Notes: generated by a model not told the origin, from the letters alone. Positions 25,157 to 33,858 are shown, numbered from the stretch's first letter. The stretch is DNA of 64,000 bases from an uncultured Candidatus Binatia bacterium (GCA_958296235.1 OY282457.1:2359684-2423683); one strand, 5' to 3'. Made by a program: numbers and translations.

Positions 25157-26020
25157 ATGAACAAGACCGTGGTGGCTGGAGTGTTGCTATGTTGGTTGGG
25201 AGGGCTGGTCTTTATCTTTCAGCTGGAAGGAGTGAAGGACCTTGTGCGTAAGCGGATAGAAAGGCTGAGAGCGATTATCCCTGAGCGGCAGGACTCCCCG
25301 GATTTTGGCGCTTCAGAGGACCTTGTGCGTAAGGCAACCCGCTCGGGTGACTCATCTCACATGTCCTTCTTCCGTCCTCACGTCGTTGACGGCGACACTA
25401 TTCAGCATCAAGGGCAGAAGATTGAGCGGCAGGACTCCCCGGATTTCGGCGCTTCAGAGGACCTTATGCGTAAGACAACCCGTCCGGGTGACTCATCTCA
25501 CATGTCCTTCTTCCGTCCTCACGTCATTGACGGCGACACTATTCAGCATCAAGGGCAGAAGATTGAGCGGCAGGACTCCCCGGATTTCGGCGCTTCAGAG
25601 GACCTTGTGCGTAAGGCAACCCGTTCGGGTGACTCATCTCACATGTCCTTCTTCCGTCCTCACGTCATTGACGGCGACACCATTCAGCATCAAGGGCAGA
25701 AGATCAGGCTCAATGGGATAGATGCGCCGGAGCGAGGGCAGCCCTATGGCACGAAGGCAACGCGGGCATTAGCCAGACAGTTGCGCCGGGGGAAGGTGAC
25801 CTGCCGGTTACAGGGTAAGGATAAGTACGGCCGCCATCTTGGTACGTGTTATGTCCAGGGGCGGAATGTGAACGAGTGGATGGTGCACAACGGGTATGCG
25901 TGGTCCTATTGGACGGCGTGGTATCGTCAGCAGGAAGAAGCGGCACGACGACAAAGGAAGGGAGTGCATCGTTCACGGTCTGCCATTCGACCCGAGCAAT
26001 GGCGCAGGCGAAGGGGGTAG
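25157..26020 (+). CDS. Membrane-anchored thermonuclease-like protein with internal triplication
   Basis: The 287-residue product starts with one transmembrane helix (VVAGVLLCWLGGLVFIF), so the enzyme part should face the periplasm. The C-terminal 120 residues are a staphylococcal-nuclease domain: VIDGDTI, then RLNGIDAPERGQPYGTKATR with the catalytic Arg/Glu region, and DKYGRHLGTCYVQGRNVNEW. Between anchor and nuclease a 47-residue unit is present three times (residues 43-89, 90-136, 137-183). Each unit ends in FFRPHVxDGDTIQHQGQKI, which is the first strand pair of the nuclease fold including its DGDT metal-ligand motif, so two extra copies of that half-site precede the complete domain. Whether the extra copies fold or bind metal is unknown. 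Confidence 0.85.
   Translation: MNKTVVAGVLLCWLGGLVFIFQLEGVKDLVRKRIERLRAIIPERQDSPDFGASEDLVRKATRSGDSSHMSFFRPHVVDGDTIQHQGQKIERQDSPDFGASEDLMRKTTRPGDSSHMSFFRPHVIDGDTIQHQGQKIERQDSPDFGASEDLVRKATRSGDSSHMSFFRPHVIDGDTIQHQGQKIRLNGIDAPERGQPYGTKATRALARQLRRGKVTCRLQGKDKYGRHLGTCYVQGRNVNEWMVHNGYAWSYWTAWYRQQEEAARRQRKGVHRSRSAIRPEQWRRRRG
25283..25705 (+). repeat. Three tandem 141-bp units inside the nuclease gene
   Basis: Units 25283-25423, 25424-25564 and 25565-25705 are nearly identical in DNA, each starting GAGCGGCAGGACTCCCCGG. The period is 47 codons, so the frame is kept. The few differences (for example GTC/ATC before GACGGCGAC) imply a recent expansion. Confidence 0.92.
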
Positions 26021-26105
26021 GCAAACCGGAACGCGCTTCTAGCCTCCTGGTCGGGCGTGGGTTCCTGAAAACGCCTGGATGGCTCTGCCCTCAGAAGGAG
26101 GAGGT

Positions 26106-26984
26106 ATGAAATTCGGTATCGTCCCGATTAACCTGCGTGAATTCACCGACCCGGACAGGGTGATTCCGTTTGTCCAAAAGGCGGAAGCGCTCGGCTACGA
26201 GTCCGTTTGGACCGCAGAGCATGTGATTATTCCCAAGCAGTATGACTCGGTGTATCCCTACAACCCGGACGGAAAACTGCCGTTCAAACCCGACGCGCCG
26301 ATTATCGACCCTTTGGTTGCCCTGACCTTCATCGCCGCGACCACCACGACGCTCCGGCTGGGCACCGGGGTCAATATTCTGCCCCAGATGAGCCCCCTCT
26401 ATTTGGCCAAATGGGCCTCGTCGATTGACCATCTGTCCCAAGGACGACTGATGCTCGGCCTGGGCATAGGCTGGCTGCGTGAGGAGTTTGCCGCTATCGG
26501 CGTCCCGTTTGAGCGGCGGGGAAAACGGGCCAACGAATATCTCGAAGCGCTCAAAGCCGTCTGGACGGGTGAGGAGGTTGATTTCCGCGGCGAGTTTGTC
26601 AACTGGCAGGGGTTCACCATGCGCCCCAAACCCGCCCAGGGAGGGGGAGTGCCGCTTGTCATTGGGGGTGTGACGGCCTCCGCCATCCGGCGCACGGTCA
26701 AATATGGCAATGGCTGGTATGTGATTGGCAAAGACCTGGACGACTACCGGGCATATATGCAGGCGCTGGCCGAAGAATGTGATCGACAGGGCCGTGACAG
26801 ACAGGAACTCGAAATCACCGCGTACTGGAATTACTACGGGGAAGGGCTGGACAGTCTGGCGGTGTACGAAGACCTCGGCGTTCACCGCCTCTTGGTAAAC
26901 ATGCACGCGCTGCGGGCTGGCGATGTGACCGCCGCCCTGGAGCGTTTTGCCGATGCGGTCGTAGCCAGACACGGCAAAGAGTAA
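26106..26984 (+). CDS. LLM-class (luciferase-like) F420/FMN-dependent oxidoreductase
   Basis: The 292-residue product is a TIM-barrel luciferase-like enzyme. KAEALGYESVWTAEHVIIP and TLRLGTGVNILPQMSP are family hallmarks, as are QGRLMLGLGIGWLREEF and PLVIGGVTASAIRRTVKYG. The pattern of the first blocks is that of TIGR03619-type enzymes, which use F420 in actinobacteria, but FMN use is equally possible because no F420 biosynthesis gene is in view. ATG 26106 has AGGAGGAGGT in ideal position. It is followed 40 bp later by a second, distant LLM gene. The stop codon lies inside a half copy of the palindromic element. Confidence 0.88.
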   Translation: MKFGIVPINLREFTDPDRVIPFVQKAEALGYESVWTAEHVIIPKQYDSVYPYNPDGKLPFKPDAPIIDPLVALTFIAATTTTLRLGTGVNILPQMSPLYLAKWASSIDHLSQGRLMLGLGIGWLREEFAAIGVPFERRGKRANEYLEALKAVWTGEEVDFRGEFVNWQGFTMRPKPAQGGGVPLVIGGVTASAIRRTVKYGNGWYVIGKDLDDYRAYMQALAEECDRQGRDRQELEITAYWNYYGEGLDSLAVYEDLGVHRLLVNMHALRAGDVTAALERFADAVVARHGKE

Positions 26985-26992
26985 ACGTGTCC
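26976..26992 (+). repeat. Half copy of the DTFPL palindromic element
   Basis: AAAGAGTAAACGTGTCC matches the left arm of the element exactly at consensus positions. It spans the stop codon of the first LLM gene (GAG-TAA), so here the element supplies the end of the protein. No clear right arm follows. Confidence 0.45.
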
Positions 26993-27024
26993 GGCAGGCA
27001 CCTGAGACGGGAAGGATACGGAAC

Positions 27025-27978
27025 ATGAGCCATGTCACGTTCGGGACAACCTTGGGTGGGTTTGGGGGCGGGCTGGTTTCCGGCCCGACGCTGTGTCGCT
27101 GGGCCGAGGAGATCGAACAGCTTGGCTATGACATTCTTTTCTACCGTGACCATGTGCTGTGGCATAGTCCGGTGCTTGACCCGTTCACCATGCTCGGCGC
27201 CTTTGCGGCGCGGACAACGAAGATCAAACTCGGCACCGGGGTGCTGCTCCTGCCGTTACGCAATCCGACCCTGGTCGCCAAAATGATAGGCAGCCTGGAC
27301 TGGTTGTCCGGCGGACGGTCCATTCTCGGCGTGGGCGTTGGGGGCGAGTTCCAAAAAGAATATGAAGCCTGCGGCATTTCGTTAAGGGAACGCGGCCGGC
27401 GCGCCACTGAAGGCTTGCGCGTGATTAAAGCGCTCTGGACCGACCCTTCAGCCACGTGTGACGGCCAATTTTTGCAATTTGAGAACGCCCGGATGCAGCC
27501 GCGTCCGCTCACGCAACCACATCCACCCATCTGGGTCGGCGGCCGGGTTGATGCGGCGTTGAAACGGGCCGGGACGTATGGGGACGGCTGGTTTGCGTAT
27601 TTTGTGACGCCGGAGCGTTTTCGCGCCAGTCTGGACAAGGCGCTGGAGCATTGGCAGCAACGCGATACCGCGGCGCGGACTACGTTTACCGGAGGCGTCG
27701 TCCTGTATTTCTGCATCGCGCCCACGTACGAAGAAGCGCGAGCAAATGCCATGCGCACGCTGTCAACGGAATATCAGCAGTCGTTTGACAGGATTATCGA
27801 TAAGTATAGCGCGCTCGGTCCGGCTTCGGAGTGCGCGGCGGCTATTCAACGCTACATAGAAGCCGGGGCACAGCATATGACCCTGCTGCCGGCGGTCCCA
27901 GCCGCCGCGACCATGGACCAGCTCCGACACCTGGCGACAGACGTATTGCCGCACCTGCATTCCCCGCCGTCCCTCTAA
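27025..27978 (+). CDS. LLM-class flavin-dependent oxidoreductase
   Basis: The 317-residue product has the luciferase-like barrel: EEIEQLGYDILFYRDHVLW, KIKLGTGVLLLPLRNPTLVA, GGRSILGVGVGGEFQKEYEA and IWVGGRVDAALKRAGTYGDG. It is not a close copy of the preceding LLM gene, so the pair is not a recent duplication; they may act on consecutive substrates or form a heteromeric enzyme. ATG 27025 is preceded by GGGAAGGATACGGAAC. Cofactor (FMN or F420) and substrate are unknown. Confidence 0.88.
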   Translation: MSHVTFGTTLGGFGGGLVSGPTLCRWAEEIEQLGYDILFYRDHVLWHSPVLDPFTMLGAFAARTTKIKLGTGVLLLPLRNPTLVAKMIGSLDWLSGGRSILGVGVGGEFQKEYEACGISLRERGRRATEGLRVIKALWTDPSATCDGQFLQFENARMQPRPLTQPHPPIWVGGRVDAALKRAGTYGDGWFAYFVTPERFRASLDKALEHWQQRDTAARTTFTGGVVLYFCIAPTYEEARANAMRTLSTEYQQSFDRIIDKYSALGPASECAAAIQRYIEAGAQHMTLLPAVPAAATMDQLRHLATDVLPHLHSPPSL

Positions 27979-28004
27979 CTGGGACGAAAGGGACGGCTAG
28001 GCTC

Positions 28005-28877
28005 TTATTGAAAAGAGTCCTCGCACTGCGCGACGACCCGCGCATTTGTAGCGACCTGAGCGGCCCACTCGCGGGTCTCGAACCAATATCGGCGGCGCTC
28101 CTCAAGCCAGCCATTCGCCCGGTTCACCGCAATCCAGCTATTGAAAAAATTCAAGGCATCCACATCGCCTTTGCGCAGGGCAATCGCTTCCGGTCTCTGG
28201 TAAAACGCTTCCTGCTCAAACAGGCGTTGCAGAATATCTGGATTGGCGTCTATCCATCGGACCGGAGTCGGCCCGTACACCACCGCCACATGCGCCCGGC
28301 CCCTGATAACTGCCCGGAATATCTCCTCTTCGGAATCGAAGAGCTGTACCCGGGCGCGAGGAAACTCATTCTCGACAAAAGTCTGTGGCGTTGCCCCCGC
28401 GCGGACCGCAAAGGTGATGCTGGGGACGTTCAAATCTTCCGGTTTGGTCACGCCTTGGGTCCTCGTCTTATTGGCCACAATCCAGAGACCGGACTCAGCG
28501 GTCGGCGCGGTGAAATTGACCCGCAGGTTGCGTTGGGCAAGAACCGTCATGCCGCTGATAATAACGTCGAATTCCTCGTCAATCAGGTCCGGGATAATAT
28601 CCGGCCAGTACGTCCGCACAAGCTCAAGCTCGACCTCCATCTCTTCGGCTATTTTTTCGGCAATCTCGACTTCAAAACCAATCAGTTCGCCGGCGGTATT
28701 GCACATCACCCAAGGCTCGAACAGGCCGACGCCGACTTTCATGCTCTCGCGGACTTGGATCTTCTCGATGACGCTATCAAACCAGATAAACTGCGCCCTC
28801 GCATTTCCGCTAAGAGCGCCAATCAGGGCCACAGCGACCAGACCAACCAGACCAATCAAGACATTTTTCTGTTTCAT
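28005..28877 (-). CDS. Periplasmic solute-binding protein, family 3 (amino-acid type)
   Basis: The 290-residue product has a signal peptide ending in GNARA, then the family 3 fold: VGVGLFEPWVMCNTAGELIG, FEVEIAEKIAEEMEVELELV, LIDEEFDVIISGMTVLAQR and NFTAPTAESGLWIVANK. Such proteins deliver polar amino acids or related anions to ABC permeases; some act as sensors or enzymes. No permease or ATPase is nearby. It is a clear paralogue of the protein encoded at 28919-29770 (both begin the mature part with AQFIWFDSVIEKIQ), and the pair lies in tandem 41 bp apart. The ligand cannot be inferred. Confidence 0.88.
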   Translation of the reverse strand: MKQKNVLIGLVGLVAVALIGALSGNARAQFIWFDSVIEKIQVRESMKVGVGLFEPWVMCNTAGELIGFEVEIAEKIAEEMEVELELVRTYWPDIIPDLIDEEFDVIISGMTVLAQRNLRVNFTAPTAESGLWIVANKTRTQGVTKPEDLNVPSITFAVRAGATPQTFVENEFPRARVQLFDSEEEIFRAVIRGRAHVAVVYGPTPVRWIDANPDILQRLFEQEAFYQRPEAIALRKGDVDALNFFNSWIAVNRANGWLEERRRYWFETREWAAQVATNARVVAQCEDSFQ

Positions 28878-28918
28878 GCGTTAATCTCCTTCACTGCGCC
28901 ACTGAGCAAGGCGTCCGC

Positions 28919-29770
28919 TCACTCGTCACAGGAGCCACCAGCGGTCCCGGCGACCCGGTCGGTCCACCCGGTGGTCCTGAACCAGTAGTCGGAGCGCTCC
29001 TTGAGCCAGCCGTTGGCTTTGTTCACCGCAATCCAGCTATTGAAAAAGTTCAAGGCATCCACATCGCCTTTGCGCAGGGCAAACCCTCCGGGTATGGTGT
29101 TATACTGCCGGTCAACGCCGGGCAGGCGTTGCAGAGTATCTGGATTTTCTTCGATCCAGAGGGTCGGGCTTGGCTCGTATAAACCGGCCGCATGGGCCGT
29201 GCCGTTGAGGAGGGCCTGGAGGACATTGGCATCTGAAGTCAGGAGCAGCGGCTTGGCCTTGGGAAGCCGCTCGTTGAGAAAGTCTTCGGCCGTTGACTCC
29301 GAAACCGCGGCGAAAGTGACGCTCGCGCTGTTCAAATCTTCCAGCTTGGCCACGCCTTGGGTCAGGGTTTTATTCACCACGATCACCAACCCGAATGTGT
29401 CGGCAGGGGCCGTGAAATTGACCCGCAGACTGCGTTGCGTCGTCATCCCCAGACTGCTGATAATGACGTCGAACTCCTCGTCAATCAGGTCCGGGATAAT
29501 ATCTTCAAAATCGACCATAACAAATTCAACCTCGACCTCCATTTCGTCGGCTATTTTTTCAGCAATATCGATGTCAAAACCGATCAGCCCGCCGTCGGCA
29601 CCGCGCATCACTGAGCCACAGAACCGCGCAACACCGACTTTTATGGTCTCGCGGGCTTGGATCTTCTCGATGACGCTATCGAACCAGATAAACTGCGCCC
29701 TCGCACTCCCGCTGACACTGCCAAGCAGGGCAACCGCGACGAGACTCACGAATAATTTCTTCCCCGTCAT
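28919..29770 (-). CDS. Periplasmic solute-binding protein, family 3, tandem paralogue
   Basis: The 283-residue product has a signal peptide (LFVSLVAVALLGSVSGSARA) and the same fold blocks as its neighbour: IGFDIDIAEKIADEMEVEVE, LIDEEFDVIISSLGMTTQR and NFTAPADTFGLVIVVNK. The ligand-pocket stretches differ (for example RFCGSVMRGADGG against LFEPWVMCNTAGE), so the two probably bind different ligands after duplication. ATG 29770 is used because it gives the signal peptide and has GAGGG upstream; the longer frame to 29881 lacks both. It is probably the first gene of a two-gene unit. Confidence 0.87.
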   Translation of the reverse strand: MTGKKLFVSLVAVALLGSVSGSARAQFIWFDSVIEKIQARETIKVGVARFCGSVMRGADGGLIGFDIDIAEKIADEMEVEVEFVMVDFEDIIPDLIDEEFDVIISSLGMTTQRSLRVNFTAPADTFGLVIVVNKTLTQGVAKLEDLNSASVTFAAVSESTAEDFLNERLPKAKPLLLTSDANVLQALLNGTAHAAGLYEPSPTLWIEENPDTLQRLPGVDRQYNTIPGGFALRKGDVDALNFFNSWIAVNKANGWLKERSDYWFRTTGWTDRVAGTAGGSCDE

Positions 29771-29884
29771 GACATGACCCTCTTTCATCCTGTCCATCCT
29801 GATCCTGGATATAAGAACACCGCGGTTCATCTGATTCCAATTACGCTGACCGGAGATTTCATATTTCCGGGCTACAGACAAGAC

Positions 29885-30847
29885 CTAGCGCAGCTTGCCT
29901 TCAACAAAGGGGACTTCATAGGCTTTTTCATGGTTGATGGGGCCGTGTCCGAAATAGCCTTCTTCGCCAAATAACTCGCCGTGGTCTGCGGTAATCGTAA
30001 TATAGGTATCTCGGGGCACGAGGTCGAAGAGGCGTTCAAACACGCCGTCAAGATAGCGCACGGCGTTGATCTGTCGCTGCCGGAGCAGGTCGAGTTTGTC
30101 CTGGTCAAAGAACCGCTCGCCGGCTTCGTCCTCGATCAGCTTCCCGCCGACGACGGCGTCATCGAGATGCTTGAAGACGCCATGAACGCCGTGAATCTTC
30201 GGCCACTCCTCGCTCGGCTCGTTGGGCAAGGCGTACGGATAGTGCGTCTCGCCAACATTCAATAAATAAAAAGACGGGCGCTCGGGGGAGAACGATAAGC
30301 GCTCAACCATAGCGGCCATGTCATTATGGGTGGGCATCAGGGTAAAGGAGTCGAAGTCCTTATTGAGCAGCGTGGCCGGGTTCAGCACGGGCAGGGAGAC
30401 CATCGCGTGTGTCTGGTAGCCCAGCTTCCATTTCAGGAATGTGGGCAAAAAGAGCTGCGGCACCAGACTCTTGAACTCAACCTGTTCTGCGCCAAGGCGT
30501 TCCTGGTATTTGAAAAAATCCTGTTTGTAATACTCCGACGCATAGACCTGCTGTGGACTGGAGTGGGGCAGCAGCCCCATCAGCAGATTGTAATGGGACG
30601 GGGCGGTCCAGGACGCATAACTCCAGCGCCGCTCGACCGCGCCCAGGGCGCTGACCGTTCTCGGCCGGGCTGCCATAAAGGCGTCATACCGGCAGCTATC
30701 GAGGATCACGATGAGGTAGTTATTCCTGCCCTGGGGGGGCGGAAGCTGCTGCGCCTCGACGACTTGGGACGGCGTAGCCGGTCTCTCAGCCGGCTGAGCC
30801 ATCTCCCCGGACCCGCCCCGATTGAAGAGCCGATTCAAAATACCCAT
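29885..30847 (-). CDS. Alkaline-phosphatase-superfamily (sulfatase-like) hydrolase without formylglycine cysteine
   Basis: The 320-residue product has the superfamily metal motifs: LIVILDSCRYDAFMA at the front and YITITADHGELFGEEGYFGH at the end. The nucleophile segment, usually C-x-P-S-R in sulfatases, reads SYASWTAPSHYNLLMG, so no cysteine is available for conversion to formylglycine; a threonine or serine nucleophile as in phosphotransferases is more likely. There is no signal peptide or membrane helix; a Pro/Gln-rich stretch of 30 residues precedes the domain. ATG 30847 follows GAGGAGGGAAC. It sits 33 bp behind a class II aldolase gene. The substrate is unknown. Confidence 0.78.
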   Translation of the reverse strand: MGILNRLFNRGGSGEMAQPAERPATPSQVVEAQQLPPPQGRNNYLIVILDSCRYDAFMAARPRTVSALGAVERRWSYASWTAPSHYNLLMGLLPHSSPQQVYASEYYKQDFFKYQERLGAEQVEFKSLVPQLFLPTFLKWKLGYQTHAMVSLPVLNPATLLNKDFDSFTLMPTHNDMAAMVERLSFSPERPSFYLLNVGETHYPYALPNEPSEEWPKIHGVHGVFKHLDDAVVGGKLIEDEAGERFFDQDKLDLLRQRQINAVRYLDGVFERLFDLVPRDTYITITADHGELFGEEGYFGHGPINHEKAYEVPFVEGKLR

Positions 30848-30880
30848 GTTCCCTCCTCGCCTCCTCCTCACGGGCGAGGC

Positions 30881-31618
30881 TTACTTTTCCAGTGCAAGCT
30901 CGACCGGCTGACAGGACGCCGGTTCAGAAGGAGAGCGGGCCGTTCCGTTTCCGCCCTGAACCTGTGAGAGCACCCGGTCAGGATCATGTCCCCCCGCGCG
31001 TAACAAGCGGGTCACTTCTGCCTCTGGCAAGGGCGTTCCTCCGCCGAGGATGCGCGCCCGGAAGAGAATCTGAGCAGAGTGCTCAAGCAGCTCCAGCTTT
31101 GAGTAGGCATCTTGGAGGGTCCCGCCTACGGTGACAGAGCCATGCCGCGCTAACAGCAGCGCGTCGAACTGGCGGATGAGGGGACAGATTGCCTCACCCG
31201 CGTCCCGCGTCCCGGGCGTGGCATACGGGACCGTTGGAATTGCGCCCAGCGCAGTCACCACTTCGGGCAATATGCCGTCGGCAAGCGAGATGCCGGCGAG
31301 GGTACACGCAATCGCTGTGGTCGGATGGGCATGAATGACCGCCGCAATATCCGTCCGCTCTCGATACGCGGCAAGATGGAGGGCGATTTCCGAGGACGGC
31401 GCGCCCTCGTCACTCATCGCCTTCCCATCCAAATCGGTTTCAATCAATTGGTCTGAGCGGAGGAAGCCTTTGTGTACGCCCCGAGCAGAGATCAGGATAC
31501 GGTCCGGCCCAAGACGCGCGCTGGCATTGCCTTCTGAAGACGCAATGAAGCCCTTGTGGTACATGGCCTGGCAGATATTCACCAGATCAGTCCGTAAAGC
31601 CTGCCCGCTGGTGTTCAT
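30881..31618 (-). CDS. Class II aldolase/adducin-family protein (fuculose-phosphate aldolase-like)
   Basis: The 245-residue product has the zinc-site pattern of the family: SSEGNASARLGPDRILIS near residue 27 (substrate phosphate region), SSEIALHLAAYRERTDIAAV with the catalytic glutamate, the metal histidines in VIHAHPTTAIA and the third in LLARHGSVTVGG. These enzymes cleave sugar phosphates such as L-fuculose 1-phosphate, or act as dehydratase/epimerase. The C-terminal 35 residues are outside the fold. It is upstream of the phosphatase-superfamily gene on the same strand. The sugar substrate is not predictable. Confidence 0.88.
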   Translation of the reverse strand: MNTSGQALRTDLVNICQAMYHKGFIASSEGNASARLGPDRILISARGVHKGFLRSDQLIETDLDGKAMSDEGAPSSEIALHLAAYRERTDIAAVIHAHPTTAIACTLAGISLADGILPEVVTALGAIPTVPYATPGTRDAGEAICPLIRQFDALLLARHGSVTVGGTLQDAYSKLELLEHSAQILFRARILGGGTPLPEAEVTRLLRAGGHDPDRVLSQVQGGNGTARSPSEPASCQPVELALEK

Positions 31619-31760
31619 AACTGTTCTCGATCAGAGAAATATTTTTCTGGACGTGGCCGGCTGCCAGCCCCAGCCGGCCGCTCCGGTGAGAGAGTGTCCT
31701 TGCCCGCCTCATTCTTTGGGGCGACCGGATTTCCCCTCACAGCGCCAGAGCTTCACTCTT

Positions 31761-31780
31761 TGTCCTAGACTGTCCTAGAC
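31761..31780. repeat. Direct repeat TGTCCTAGAC twice
   Basis: Two adjacent copies of the 10-mer lie in the 276-bp divergent region between the aldolase and the acyl-CoA dehydrogenase. They could be an activator site, but nothing else in that region stands out. Confidence 0.35.
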
Positions 31781-31894
31781 CTGCTCAGTCTTTTTTACAA
31801 GAGAGAAGCAAAAAATCTGTGTGAGGACTGCAATATATGTAGAATGCTGATAGGCTATGCGCGCAAAATACAAGGAAGATGAGGAGGTATATAC

Positions 31895-33073
31895 GTGACG
31901 GCAGACGTCGATATCTTTCACCCCTCTGCAGAGCATCGTCTGTTACGTCAGACGGTTCGGGAGTTTGTCAAGGAACGGGTCGAGCCGCAGGCGCTTGAGC
32001 ACGACCGTCAGGAACGCTTCAATATCCCCCTCTTTCGCAAACTCGGTGAACTCGGACTGCTGGGCATTACGGTGCCGGAAGCGTATGGCGGGGCGGGCAT
32101 GGACGCGGTGGCTGCCGTTATCGCGCACGAGGAACTGTCCGCCTCAGACCCGGGGTTCTGCCTGGCCTACCTGGCCCACGCCATGCTCCTGGTCAATAAT
32201 TTCTGTCGCAACGCCAACGACGAACAGCGCCAGAGATATTTGCCGCCCCTCCTCTCCGGCGAATGGGTCGGCGGGATGTGTATGACGGAACCCTCAGCCG
32301 GCACGGATGTGCTCGGTATGAAAACCCGGGCGGTCCGCCGGGGGGATAGCTATGCCATTACCGGCCGCAAGATGTTCATTACCAATGGCGCGCTGGATGA
32401 CACGACGCTGGGCAATCTCTTTCTCGTCTACGCGCAAACAGACCAGGGTGTGAGTTCGTTTATTGTGGAAAAGGACTTTCCCGGATTTTCGCTCGGTCAA
32501 CGGCTCCACGGGAAAACCGGTATGCGCGCCTCCATGACCGCCGAGCTTGTCTTTGACGACTGTCAGGTTCCGGTTGCCAATCGCCTGGGCGAAGAGGGCG
32601 ACAGCCTGCTCCATATGATGCGCAACCTGGAAATCGAGCGGGTCACTATTGGCGCTATGTCTACGGGCATCGCCGGGCGCTGCGTCGAAGATATGACCCG
32701 CTATGCGAGTGAACGGACCGCCTATGGTCAGCCTATTAACCGCTTTGGGCAGATTCAGCGCTATATCGCGGATTCCTATGCCCAATACATGGCGGCGCGA
32801 ACCTATCTGTATCACACGGCGCGGAATATGAATCTGGATCAACCCGGCCATCGCATCGACTCGGATGGCGTCAAGCTGGTCGCCACGACTATGGCAAAAA
32901 CCGTCGCGGACAACGCGATGCAGGTGTTGGGTGGCTATGGCTATTTTAACGAGTACGTGGTTGAGCGCTTATGGCGAGACGCGAAACTGCTTGAGATTGG
33001 AGGCGGCACCCTGGAAGCGCATCAGAAGAATATCACCAAGGATTTGACGCGGCATATGGACTGCATTCGATAG
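31895..33073 (+). CDS. Acyl-CoA dehydrogenase
   Basis: The 392-residue flavoprotein oxidises an acyl-CoA to the enoyl-CoA and passes electrons to ETF. Family signatures are complete: GLLGITVPEAYGGAGMDAV, MCMTEPSAGTDVLGMKTRA (FAD and substrate contact), KMFITNGALDDTT, and the C-terminal QVLGGYGYFNEYVVERLWRD followed by EIGGGTLEAHQKN. The pattern is closest to isovaleryl- and other branched or short-chain enzymes, but chain length cannot be assigned. GTG 31895 follows GAGGAGG. It stands alone; the thiolase at 43556 is too far away to suggest an operon. Confidence 0.93.
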   Translation: MTADVDIFHPSAEHRLLRQTVREFVKERVEPQALEHDRQERFNIPLFRKLGELGLLGITVPEAYGGAGMDAVAAVIAHEELSASDPGFCLAYLAHAMLLVNNFCRNANDEQRQRYLPPLLSGEWVGGMCMTEPSAGTDVLGMKTRAVRRGDSYAITGRKMFITNGALDDTTLGNLFLVYAQTDQGVSSFIVEKDFPGFSLGQRLHGKTGMRASMTAELVFDDCQVPVANRLGEEGDSLLHMMRNLEIERVTIGAMSTGIAGRCVEDMTRYASERTAYGQPINRFGQIQRYIADSYAQYMAARTYLYHTARNMNLDQPGHRIDSDGVKLVATTMAKTVADNAMQVLGGYGYFNEYVVERLWRDAKLLEIGGGTLEAHQKNITKDLTRHMDCIR

Positions 33074-33090
33074 CGTCATTGGAGAGCGTC

Positions 33091-33282
33091 ATGCGTAACC
33101 TCTGGGACCGTATCATGATTGCCCTCATGGTGGGGGTGATCGGCTTTTGCTTGCTGGAGATATGGAACGAAACGCAGGAACTCCTGCGTTGTACGCTCGG
33201 CATCGGTGGAGCGGCGCTGGTCATTATCCTTAAGCTGAACGCCCTGCGGCGGACGCAACAGCAAACACCCCCCAACCCATGA
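33091..33282 (+). CDS. Small two-helix membrane protein
   Basis: The 63-residue product has two hydrophobic helices (IMIALMVGVIGFCLL and TLGIGGAALVIILKLNAL) joined by an acidic loop, and a basic, polar tail. No family is recognised. It lies 18 bp behind the acyl-CoA dehydrogenase and 22 bp before gspH, so it could belong to either unit. ATG 33091 has TTGGAGAGCGTC upstream and is preferred to the in-frame ATG at 33079. Confidence 0.55.
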   Translation: MRNLWDRIMIALMVGVIGFCLLEIWNETQELLRCTLGIGGAALVIILKLNALRRTQQQTPPNP

Positions 33283-33303
33283 GCGCTACGCGCGCCCGTA
33301 TCT

Positions 33304-33858
33304 ATGCGAACGAGACTCTTCAGCCCTGGCAGCCCTCGCGCTCTTTTTCCCTCCAACACGGAGCAGGGCTTTACCCTGATCGAACTGATCCTGGTCCTCG
33401 TCATTATCAGTATCGCCTTTGCCGTTGTCGCCCCTGCGGTCGGGAATCGGTTTGGAGGCAGTGACCCGAAGCGAACCGCGGCGCAGTTACGCACCACGCT
33501 GGAACTCTTACGCCTGCGGGCGCTCACAGCTGGCATAGAACAGCGGCTCGTCATTAATCCCGAAGACAATCAGTACTGGCAGGAGTCCGGGCGCCAGGTT
33601 GCGGCTCGGGAGGACGGCGAGAAGGAGTCTGACCCCAAAGACGAGCAGATCACTTCCGCCGATGAAGCCGTCCAGCTCTCAGCCACGAGTCTGTGGGTGC
33701 GGGAGGAGGGGGAAGTCGAGTTCCGCTTTTACCCGGACGGCACAAATTCCGGTGGGGAAATCACAATAGAACACCAGCGGGGGGCGAATGAGATCGCGTA
33801 TACCATCGCGCTCAATCCGCTGCTTGGGACAGCCACCGTCCGCTATGCCGGAGAATAG
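33304..33858 (+). CDS. gspH: Type II secretion minor pseudopilin GspH
   Basis: The 184-residue product has a prepilin peptidase site GFTLIELILVLVIISIAFAV at residue 22 onward: the conserved Gly before Phe, glutamate at +5 and the hydrophobic assembly helix. RTTLELLRLRALTAGIEQRL and the late beta-rich FRFYPDGTNSGGEITIEHQ are GspH-like (GspH/FimT family). Minor pseudopilins H, I, J, K form the tip of the periplasmic pseudopilus that pushes substrates through the outer-membrane secretin. A charged insertion (REDGEKESDPKDEQ) is present. The end overlaps gspI by 14 bases. Confidence 0.88.
   Translation: MRTRLFSPGSPRALFPSNTEQGFTLIELILVLVIISIAFAVVAPAVGNRFGGSDPKRTAAQLRTTLELLRLRALTAGIEQRLVINPEDNQYWQESGRQVAAREDGEKESDPKDEQITSADEAVQLSATSLWVREEGEVEFRFYPDGTNSGGEITIEHQRGANEIAYTIALNPLLGTATVRYAGE

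Noticed and set aside
25283..25705. Regular direct repeats that could be taken for a CRISPR array
   Set aside because: The 141-bp units are contiguous, have no unique spacers, and encode an in-frame protein repeat.
33279..33464. Open frame starting at ATG 33279 between the small membrane gene and gspH
   Set aside because: It lies in another frame over the gspH leader and pilin helix and yields a random-looking product.
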